Assembly: GCA_016858145.1 (NCBI GenBank)
Contig: JAEHOE010000019.1
Coordinates: forward strand, 558,001-622,000
From: Edaphochlamys debaryana
Lineage: Eukaryota > Chlorophyta > Chlorophyceae > Chlamydomonadales
Length of the DNA: 64,000 nt
Direction: 5' to 3'
This document shows, in pieces, positions 55,401-64,000 of this stretch (the stretch's first letter is position 1; each line of letters begins with the position of its first letter). Below the pieces are notes generated by a model. The model did no database searches and had not been told where the DNA came from. It worked only from the letters and a program-made list of their open reading frames with translations. Made by a program: the position numbers and the translations under genes.

Positions 55401-58400
55401 CGATCTGAGCGGGAGGGGCCACGTTGGGAACCGGGAAGAGCAGTCCTCTGAGACCAGGTGCAGCGAGGGAGGTGTGTTCCCGAGCATCGTCCCAGCCCTG
55501 TGCGCACCTGGCAGCTGGTGGCAAAGCCCAGAGCAGCCGACGGCGTGGCGAATGCGAGGATGAACGAGTCGCCCTCTGTAGGAGGTTGTGGGGGAGGGTT
55601 GAGGATGCCAGTGCGGGTCACACATGGGAGGTAAAGATGTGGTCATGCTCCGCCCAGGCGTGCCCCTGCAGAGGGGTCTGGTGGTGGGTCGAGCCGCCGT
55701 CCAGCCATGCGACTGATCTTAGCTTGGGATCTGCGCTCAGGCAATCCAGACCAGGACCCCGCACCTGTGGCTGACTCGTAGCCATTGTGCCGTGCCAGCA
55801 CAGAGCGGATGGTCCTGAGGACAGGGCAGCCGTACAGCGAGTGGACGTGTTACATGCTCCTTGCTTCCAAGGGCACCGTGCAAGCAGCATCGCCCTCGCT
55901 GTAAGCCCCCAAGGCTCACGAGTGGTGCAGCTTGAGAACGACGTCCATCACCTGTGGAGGGCAGGAGGATTGTGTGCACGTGAATGTCCATGGCAGTTTG
56001 TCAACAACCCAAGGAAAGCCTGCGCAGCACTTCACACCCTCTGCCTCCGTCCCCCACCTCGACCGGCAGCTGCTCCCACAGGACCGTCGAGTTCTGGACG
56101 TCTGCATTGTGAGGGAAGGGATTGCAGGTTGGTGCGGAACTCCGGATAGGCAATTGAACACAAGCCACCTAATTTCATGACCCATCCCCTTCCCTTCCTC
56201 ACCCGTGATCAGGAGTGTCGTGTCGGGCCCCTCCTTGGGCGCCATCACCCGCCCAAACAGGTCCCTGTGCTGCCGCCTCCGGCGCCGCCTCAGCATCACG
56301 AGCCCCATGACTGATGCCACCAGCAGTACCACTCCAGCCACCCCAACAGCCGCGCCGATGGCCGCTTTCCCTCCAGCGTTGAGGCTGCTGCCGGGGGGGG
56401 GGCCTGCAGCTCGAGGGCCATCCGAGCATGTATCAAAGATGTAGATAGGGGAAGCCTGCTATTGCTCCTGAGGGCCTGACCCCTCAACTCACGGCACTTA
56501 CAAATTCAAGGCAGGGAAGCTAAGCGCTGAGCGAGGCATCTCACCTTGGGCTGCCGCGTATCGTGGCGCGGAAATCGAGTCTTCGTAGACCGTCCTCATC
56601 ATCACAGTGTCATTGACGAGATCAGCCAACAGCGCCCACCCCCGCTCCACCTCAGCAATCGCCCCCTCCACGCCCCCGCCAGTGGCTGTGCCGCCAGTCG
56701 CGTTGGCGTTCGGCGCGTCATTGTAGGACGCCGGCAGAAGAGCCATTGCCGCGTAGCGAAGAATGTGGGCGTAAAAGTTGATCTGCGCACACGAGGGGTT
56801 TGATTGGGTGGCTCAGCAGCAGAAGAGGACGGCTCAGCGCCAGTGGAGGAGTGCGGTCCCAGGTGGGGTGGTGGCAAGAGGCGACAAGAGGCGTCCCACC
56901 TGAATAGGTGTCCGCACTGCGGGACCCGCGTTGGGCGAGTGTAGCGCGTGCCAGATGGTGTGCTGGCAAGCGGCGGAGAGGCCAGCAACATCTGAGCTGA
57001 GTCGAGTGAAACGATTGAAGAGCGCAGCATCGTCGCTCCAGGCGGCCCAGGGCATCCGCACCGCCGCACGGGTGCTGGACAGGTTGCTAGCCGCAGTGGG
57101 GGGTGAGGCACTGGTGGTTTGGGGGCTGGCGCTCCGGCTGCCCCTTGAGGGCGCGAGCACGCGCCACCAGTCGCCTTGCGCGTAGCTGCCGCGAGGTAGC
57201 GGCACGGACGTGCCAACAAGGATACAAGTATCAGCGCTTGGTCAAGGGACAAAGCCGCGGCAGTGCTTCTGCAGATTTGAAACCCTAGAGTCACACCGCC
57301 CAGTACGCCATCCAGCGCACAATGCCGCATCCCTTGCCCCCACCGCGTGTCATCAGTCCCGCCACGCACTCGACGCACCTTGCGCAACCTCGGGTGCCGT
57401 TGAGCGCAAAGCCAACCGTCGCTCGCATTGTGTCCAGTGCGGTCTGCCTGCCGCTCCGTACATCGTCCACGTATGACAGGATGGACTGCCGTATTGACAG
57501 CACAGCCTGGAGCGTGACGACCGCGTCATTGGCGGGGCCTGGCGGGAGGGCCGGGACGACCCCGAGGTTTGAATGGCATCATGGGTCCGGACAGGCGCAG
57601 ATCTAGAAAAGCCAAGATCCAGATCCCGTGGAGGCTCCACCGGGACGACGAGGGGCCCTGCCCTTAATCCAGCATGGGGCACGCACGGGTTTGCCAGCAC
57701 GGAAGGCACGAGCTTACTGTCATAGCGGATGCCGAAGCTCAAGTCCAACATGGTGCTGTACGGCGCCCGGTTCACGATGGGCAGGTCCAGCTTGGCCGCT
57801 CCGGGGCTCTGGCGAAGGCGCGCCACGGCCACCGCCTCACGGGCCGCAAACACGGGCAGCGGGCTCCGCCCCACCCCTGGTACGCTGTCACTGCCGCTGA
57901 TGATCTGCCCTGGGGTTACGGCAAGCGACGCGGCGACCGCCGCCTCAGCGCCTTCCAACGTGGGCTGCAGGTACAGCAGGTCGTGGTTGTACGACACCGC
58001 GCACAGATCTGCCGTACACGGCACGAGCGCGCCGCCAGGCCCCGCTGCCACCTCGCGGCTGCCCGGCAGCGGCGAGATGCCGAGATTGCCCTCGAGCTTT
58101 GGCATAGCGGATGCCATGCGCATGCTCGTCTCGAACTCGAACGTAATGAGGCACTCCCCCGTTTTGAAGACCTGGGCGCCGATGCCGTGGCAGGAGGGCC
58201 CGTCCTCGCCTGGGGAAGTGAGAGCGGCATTGGCGGGGGTGTCGTATGGGCGGCGGTCGGCGGCGGCGTGCCATCGCACATGCCACTTTACCAATCCTGG
58301 CCGACCAGGTGACAAGAGCCTGCCTGCGACGGCCCCCACGACCTACCGTCCGTGCCGTTAGTCTCCACAGCAGCGGCAGCGTTTGCGGCGGCGGGAGCGT

Positions 58401-61068
58401 TGTACTGCAGCAGGCTCTGCAGCACCTCGGCGGCCCTGCGCCAACCGGGCCTGCTGAAGAGCGTCTTGAGCGTGGGCGGGGGCAGCGTGAGGTCGAAGAT
58501 GTACCCCTGCCTCGTGCCGTTGAACTGCGGGGCACATGGGGAGCTCTCTTGAGTTCACGGTCTTGGTGGATGGGCTTCGCAATGGGAAAGTCATCGCGTG
58601 TTTGGAGTGCGCCCAGCCCAGAAAGGGAAACCACGCACCTGCACGATGGAGGCCGCGATCGCAGCAAAGAGGTCCCCCAAACCGCCGCAAGCCCCGTCAG
58701 CGTTTACGCAGAGGCCGTAGCGGGGCAGCGCGAGGCTGGCGTTCGGGGCCTGCAGCAGCAGCAGCCCCACGGCCCGCTTGTGTGCATCCAGCAGGTCCAG
58801 CAGCGCGTCCCTGCGGGGCCGGGTGGCGATGGAAGGGTCGAATGCAAGCAAGCCACGGCTCAGTCGTCACTCAAACCAGCGAGCACGTGCGCACAGAGCT
58901 CAGTACATGGAGAGGGTGAGAAGAGCATGTGAGCTGCGGCGCTCGCGTGGTTCGGCAATACGACTCGGTACGGCACTCGGGCACGGCAGCATGAGCCCGG
59001 CCCCATCCTGCTCGGCGCTGCTGTGACAGACAGCCAGTCTATCCGGCCCAATCCTGTTTGCTTGCCCCTCCTGTGTGCGCCCAAGCGTGTCGTCCAATGG
59101 GCTGAAGTGGCTCAGCAGCTGGCAACGGAACTACGGAAGTTGCCAAGCCGGCCAGGGTCAACACCCACCCTTGGCTGCTATTTGGACGGCGCTCACCAGT
59201 CGCTAGGTACGGCGTTGTCGGCACTGATGGCCCCTACCGACGCCATTGCCTCCAGGGCGTCGGCGCGGTAGAGCATCATGAGGTGGGTCCGGGGGTGCAG
59301 AGGACCCTGGGTGCCGCTTCTTGCCACTGGCGAGTCCGGGGCATAAGCATACCGTACAGTAGGCGTGCTAGCTGGCTGCAAGCGGCCTCAGGCCCAGGGC
59401 CCCAGGGCCCGAGGGCCCCAGGGACCTCGCCCCGCTGCCTAGGCCACCCACGTGCCTGACTCCCTTGCAATCCACGACCTGTATGGCTGTGCCCATGGCC
59501 GCGGCTCCTGCCCACGTTGCCACGTGAGGTATCCCCCCCCCCCTCACCGCAGCTATTCTCTGCTAGGTCCTTGAACAAGGGCATCTTGGAGTTGCGCGCC
59601 GCGTGGTTGTCCTGCATGAACAGGGGTGTGACTCATCAACTGCCATCAACTGTCAACACAGCCACCGCTCCCGCAGCTTCGGAAACCATCCACAGCTCTC
59701 CGTGCCTGGCATGCTGCTCTGCAAAGGCGCGGCACACCCTATTGAAAGAGCGCACGTCTTCGAGGCGCGTGACTTACAACGTCGAAGAGGAACGTTGCCA
59801 ACGGTACCTTGGTAACATCCTGCGGATGCATGGAGTCGTCGTACAGGTGCCGTACAAGAGCGTCACGCAAACTTGCTGGCATTCTTGTTTTAGCGTTCGC
59901 ATCGGCACTGCATGCCACGCAAGCGAGCGCCCACCTCACCTCAGTCACGAAAGAGAATTCCTTGCTTAGTTGTGTGCTCCGTATGGCCGTCAGCTCGTCG
60001 CGAGTACGGATCTTATCCAACGGTGGCAGTCTGAGGAAGCCAGGAAAGAAAAAGGGGGTGCAGTAAGGTGTAAGGTGCACGGTTCTGACGTCGCAGCGAG
60101 GCATCAGCTCTTCGGAATCGTTAGGACCCCTATGCGGTACAGGCCCTCAGGCGCGAACGGGGGGCCCAGCCGGCCAGCCCCCGGCCGCCTCCCGCCTGCC
60201 CCACGTGTTGGGTTGCAAGAGGTTGTAGTTCAGGACGCTAGATTGCGGTACGTCCTCGAGATACCGCAACGTGTCGAACAACAAACCGCCGTGCCAACTG
60301 CAAAGGCATGCACCGGAGCAGGCAGGAACAGGACGTAAGGACCTGGCATCAAAGCGGAGGGCCGGTCGTGCCGCCCTGGGGTCCTGGGGTCCTCATGTTG
60401 ACGGCCCCCACGTTGAGATCATCAAAGCGGAGGTGTTTGGAGGTCAGCACTCTCCCGGAAATTGCACATCCAAGGCGCAGGTAGCTGCACCCAATCCCGC
60501 TTCTCTTGCGTGCTGAGGCCCGCCCACGGTGCTTGCCTGGGCAGCAGCAACCACTTCAGGAGCTTCTTCTGCGTATGAAGCGGACGAGGAGGTAGCTTGC
60601 ATGCCATTGCTTACCCCATCAAATATGCAAGGATGTTTGCCTCCACGCTTAACGGAGTGGCCGCGCAAGGGCCCCGCGGCTCCCGTGGCGTCGAGTTCTA
60701 CCTCCCCCTGCCCCGCCTCGCCGCTGTCAGACCCCTGCCGCTGCTCGATACCCCGCCTCGCCTTGTCTGCTCCGGTGGAGTTTATGCACACACCAAACTC
60801 TTCAAACGGCACTGCAAGCCGGGACGACACCAAATCGCTGTCCCGAAGCGACACGCCATGGTCGGTCAAGACGTCCACGACACTGCAGGAAGAGCATGGT
60901 TAACACGGTGGCTATGGAGGTTCTCTTCTGTAGTGATACCTACATTTGCGTGACGTTGTTTTGAAGCGTGCTTTCGCACAGGCCGCCAGCTGCTGCCACA
61001 GGCCGTCCTCGCGGCAACAGCGAGACCACGATGAAGCTAAGGGCTGACAGCAAGGCCCTTGCTGGCAT
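52405..61068 (-). CDS. Receptor-type nucleotide cyclase C, inverted paralogue with an apparent one-base frameshift
   Basis: 27 exons (transcript order): 61068-60944, 60882-60762, 60568-60537, 60297-60205, 60030-59940, 59819-59778, 59611-59548, 59326-59197, 58810-58639, 58524-58347, 58209-57718, 57538-57379, 57185-56900, 56782-56545, 56403-56203, 56101-56058, 55951-55920, 55814-55765, 55575-55508, 55404-54830, 54624-54489, 54358-53891, 53748-53510, 53424-53293, 53208-53095, 52956-52822, 52683-52405. Signal peptide MPARALLSALSFIVVSLLP, then ectodomain, TM, Arg6, C1 (ITDVQNST, EGDSF) and C2 (YKVEG, GKPMNRAARIA) as in A and B. Exons 1/2 and 4/5 are single exons in A and B. Intron 3 begins with GC (CCCAG|GCAAGC) where A and B have GT; intron 2 probably does too (AAG|GCGAGG), with GAG|GTAGAA as the alternative. 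Exon 20 is one base short of a multiple of three: a C seems missing in the run at 55214-55219, which breaks the frame inside the variable C1 insert. Everything else is open, so this is either a sequencing error or a young null allele. Confidence 0.78.
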
Positions 61069-62625
61069 TCTGAAAGGTAAGAGAGGTGACCGGGGCGGAG
61101 GTCACCCCGTCACCCTGGTGAGCTAACGTCTAAGAACGTGTTCATTTGTTGGGTGAATGGCTCATTGCATGTACCTCGATTTCGGGTGTCGGTAATTTGG
61201 GGCACAGGGCGTAGTTCCAGGGAGATCGAGCCGCGCGTGCCCATCGGTCACACTCCAACTACGTCCACGCCGGAACCCGCGCTTGTAAACTAACGGCTCT
61301 ATGTGCGACGGGGCATGCAGGACCTATAAGTGGCACGTTGGCGATACCCATGCACTTAGCCCTTTCAACTGCTCTCCCGCCGCACTGCATGGAGGCTATG
61401 CCCTCGGCCCCGCCGCACTGCCGCCGCAGGGTGATGGTCGATCAACCAAGCAAGGCCAACGGGCAGGCACTGCCGGCCAACGGCGTACCCCCCAGCCCGG
61501 CGTCCTAGCAGCACATGTGGCTTTGCCTCCGCTTCGCTATGCGCCGCGTTCGGGGACCGGCGGACACCTGCACGCACGCGCTGGGGGCTTTCGCACCGCA
61601 AGATGGCATAGGTGGCGCGTCCGAACGCGTTGCGTTGTGCGGCCCCTAGGATCCCCCACGCGGTTACTTGTGCTGTCCATCGCCCTGTCTCTCCCTCTGT
61701 CTGTTGTTATCTTGCGCACAGCCTAGTTGCGAACTTGCGATCAGCTGCATCTCCTCCGTCCTCGTCCAGACTACGCTGCATGGCCCTTGCGGTACAGTAC
61801 CCCCAACCCGGGTGGTAGCGGCCAAGCAGTTTTAGCGAGGCAGCATCACGAAATACATGGGGTGGACTGCCTGCTTCCACAGCCTGCTGGTTGACCTCGT
61901 GCTCACCCCCCCGCTCTCCCTAGCTCTACAGCACTGTACTGTCTCCTCTAATTTCAAGCGTCCCCACACACATAATGAAACGGAAAGCCGCTAGCCTCCA
62001 AGGATACGAGGACTGAATGACTTTATGCGCCCCTGCACCTCCGGACCAGAACGGCAGGGGGGCAGACTGACAGCATCGGTGGCCGCCCAGTGCCTGCTAG
62101 CAGCGTACGTTCCCCGCGCGCACACGATAAGGCGATTATGCGGAACATAGGCTCACGCGTCGCCACCCCAAGCTGATGGGCAGGAAAAGGCCCGAGGCAT
62201 AAACACGAGTGGGCCCACACAGAGACCCATGCCCAACATACACCCGCGCACACCAGCACCCACCCACTAAGAGCAGCGGCTTTCATGGAGGATTCCCCCT
62301 GCGTTGCCTGCTCGGCCCCCAATAACAACACACACCACGCTCCTCTGCCTCATCTCCAGTTCATGCACTGCCTTCGCTCTCGCTCTTCTCTCTCGCGTCG
62401 GCACGGATTGTGCGCGGCGCATAACCTGGCTTACGCCTCAGCAGACCTCGCAACCACGTCGCTCACGCCCAACTCTCACAAAAGAAGGATGCCGAACAAC
62501 CGGCGCCTGGCAAAAAACAGTCGCTCCTCTTGGATGGTTTCCTCCTCACCGCGCATCCGCGCCCCGCCCTCCCAAGGCTGGACGTTCTGCCCGACGACCC
62601 ACCTCCCCCCTGCTCCCGCCTCCCC
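61069..62625. other. Spacer upstream of cyclase C
   Basis: Presumably contains the promoter of cyclase C and the 3' UTR of the low-complexity gene. No supported exon. A frame at 61301-61726 stays open for 141 codons but shows no recognisable motif and has no splice support. Confidence 0.4.
61085..61106. promoter_or_regulatory. GGTGACC/GGTCACC inverted repeat upstream of cyclase C
   Basis: Perfect 7-base arms (61085-61091 and 61100-61106) around an 8-base GC-rich spacer, 17 bases upstream of the cyclase C start codon on its strand. It may be a protein-binding site or an mRNA leader hairpin; no function is shown. Confidence 0.3.
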
Positions 62626-63936
62626 TCAGCCCGAAGGCGCAGGCATGGGCACTCCGACCATGCCCCCACCCGCTGCATCCTCCCCGCCGTCCGCCTCATG
62701 GCTCCACACGCGGCCCATCTGGAAAGTCCCGCTCGACCGTGTGCCCTTGGCCCTGGCCGCCGCCGCCGCGCGCCTCTGCGCACAGCCGCTGAAGTCCGGC
62801 CCGGGCGGCCCATCCGGGGGCCCCATGAGCCGCACCAACGAGGCGCTGTCAAGGTACTGCACGTGGCCATCGGCTGAGGCCAGGGCGCCGGCGTCTTCGG
62901 GACGGAAGGGCTGCAGCGGCTGCGCCGCGGCGGCGGCTCCCAGGCCGTTCGGCAGCGCGGCGGACGGCCGCGGCCGCGGCGCGAGGACCAGCGGCGTGGG
63001 CTTCGTGGTCGTCTGCGGGGGCTTGGTGGCAAGGTAGCCGCCACCCAGGGCCGCCCGCACGAGCAGCTCAATGTCGTCCTCATCCGAGGACGCCGGCGAG
63101 CCGGCGGGCGAGTTGACGGAGGTGGCGGCAGCCGCCGCCGCCGAGGCCAGCATCGCCGCCGCCAGGACCCGCACCGGCGGCGAATGCACCACCGCCGCCG
63201 CCGCCTCGCGGCCCGTGCCGGGCGACGTGCCACCGCCGCCCGAGCCGCCGCTGGAGCCGCCGTCGCCGTCGCCAGGCCTTGGGCCATTGCCGTTGCCGTT
63301 GGCACTGCGGGAGCCATTGCTGCTGACCGACAGGGCCGCTTGAGGCGGCGGGACGAGAGCTGCGGTGGCCGATGCGCCGGTGATGATGGGCACCGACGCG
63401 AGCTGCACGTCGGAAAGCGGCCTGACCGGCGGCGCGACCAGGCCGCTGGAGCCGTTGGCACGGAAGTACGTCACCGCATTGCCGCTGACGCCGTTGGCGC
63501 TTCGGCCGTTGGCGCTGCCGTTGGCATTGGCCTTGAAGCCGTTGGCACCGGTGGCGTACGACAGCTCCGAGGGGATGCTGACGATAGCCTCCACCTCAGT
63601 CGCCGACAGCGGCGGGGCCTCCTCCTCCGGCCTGGACGGTGCTGGCGGCGCCGCGGAGATCGACAGCTCCGCCGCCGCCAGCGCCGCCGCCGCTGCGGCG
63701 TCGCTACGCGCCTTCCTGGCGTCATCCAACCCCGGGGTGGTGAAGCGGGCGAAGGGCACGCAAGGAGCGTCGGAGAGGTAAACCTTCTCGGCCCCCGCGC
63801 GCGCCTCTGCCTCGGCCGACAGCCCCAGGCCGGCCTGCTCCAGCGGCGCCTGCTGGGCCTCCATCGAGGCGGCGGCGGCAGCGGCGGCGTTGGCCGCGGG
63901 CCCCACCGACCGCATGGCAGCCTCCGCGGCACAGAT
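62626..63936 (-). CDS. Low-complexity protein of unknown function, 5' part outside the window
   Basis: A single 3' exon (acceptor CTCTGTAG at 63937-63944, stop TGA at 62626) encodes at least 436 residues; the gene continues beyond base 64000. I do not recognise the protein. It is rich in Ala, Ser, Gly and Pro, with a run of Asn-Gly-type repeats (ANGSANGRSANG, RSANGNGNG), a Gly/Ser-rich linker, an acidic patch (SSDEDDIELLVRAALGGGY) and a C-terminal SGCAQRRAAAAARAKGTRS segment before a Gly-rich end. No catalytic motif, signal peptide or membrane helix is visible in this part. The long open frame, high GC3 and good acceptor support coding. It could be the disordered C-terminal region of a regulatory protein, but that is a guess. 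Confidence 0.65.
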   Translation of the reverse strand: MCAAEAAMRSVGPAANAAAAAAASMEAQQAPLEQAGLGLSAEAEARAGAEKVYLSDAPCVPFARFTTPGLDDARKARSDAAAAAALAAAELSISAAPPAPSRPEEEAPPLSATEVEAIVSIPSELSYATGANGFKANANGSANGRSANGVSGNAVTYFRANGSSGLVAPPVRPLSDVQLASVPIITGASATAALVPPPQAALSVSSNGSRSANGNGNGPRPGDGDGGSSGGSGGGGTSPGTGREAAAAVVHSPPVRVLAAAMLASAAAAAATSVNSPAGSPASSDEDDIELLVRAALGGGYLATKPPQTTTKPTPLVLAPRPRPSAALPNGLGAAAAAQPLQPFRPEDAGALASADGHVQYLDSASLVRLMGPPDGPPGPDFSGCAQRRAAAAARAKGTRSSGTFQMGRVWSHEADGGEDAAGGGMVGVPMPAPSG

Positions 63937-64000
63937 CTACAGAGGCGAGCCAGGAAGGGCCGGTAAGCGCTCAAGGCGTTCAAGTGAGCGGGACCTATTG

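Noticed and set aside
61301..61726. 141-codon frame upstream of cyclase C
   Set aside because: No motif or splice support; chance length is expected at this GC content.
62285..63037. 250-codon plus-strand frame opposite the low-complexity gene
   Set aside because: Antisense shadow of a GC-rich coding exon.
1..64000. CRISPR arrays, tRNA or rRNA genes, prophage or bacterial operons
   Set aside because: No regularly spaced repeats, no cloverleaf or rRNA core sequence recognised, and gene structure is eukaryotic throughout.

Overview
The window looks like nuclear DNA of a chlorophycean green alga of the Chlamydomonas/Volvocales type. The reasons are very high GC, genes cut into many short exons by GT-AG introns of about 60-400 bases, TGTAA polyadenylation signals 100-650 bases behind several stop codons, and gene families typical of that group, above all large receptor-type nucleotide cyclases with a solute-binding-protein-like ectodomain. 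No bacterial, organellar or viral gene was recognised. All exon models were built by hand from splice signals, phase continuity and protein-family resemblance; no database search was possible.

Bases 1-30,000 are a compact housekeeping region. In order it holds the 3' part of a wax-synthase-like MBOAT acyltransferase (+), a 46-residue conserved-looking small protein (+), a mitochondrial IscA/ISCA2-type Fe-S assembly protein (+), an unrecognised coiled-coil protein (+), a very long DCAF6/DCAF8-like WD40 protein (-), Mediator subunit MED22 (+), the exosome cofactor MPP6 (-), a COX7c-like cytochrome oxidase subunit (+), a DEAD-box RNA helicase with a plastid-type leader (-), and a tandem pair of secreted cupins (+). 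Three gene pairs are divergent with only 290-340 bp between start codons (DCAF/MED22, MPP6/COX7c-like, helicase/cupin 1). Others converge tail to tail.

Bases 30,400-61,070 are dominated by three paralogues of one large single-pass receptor cyclase: A (+), B (+) and C (-, inverted), each about 8-9 kb with 25-27 exons and about 1,550 codons. Each encodes a signal peptide, a ~700-residue ectodomain, one transmembrane helix, an Arg-rich stop-transfer segment and two class III cyclase homology domains. The first domain keeps the metal-binding aspartates and the second keeps the Asn/Arg transition-state residues, so one chain probably forms one composite active site. The copies are mosaics: some introns are almost identical between A and B, others between B and C, which points to gene conversion. 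Copy C has two extra introns, one or two GC-AG introns and an apparent one-base frameshift. The spacers hold simple repeats, a possible retroelement Gag remnant and little else that I can read.

The last 1.4 kb (minus strand) is the 3' part of a low-complexity protein gene that continues beyond the window.
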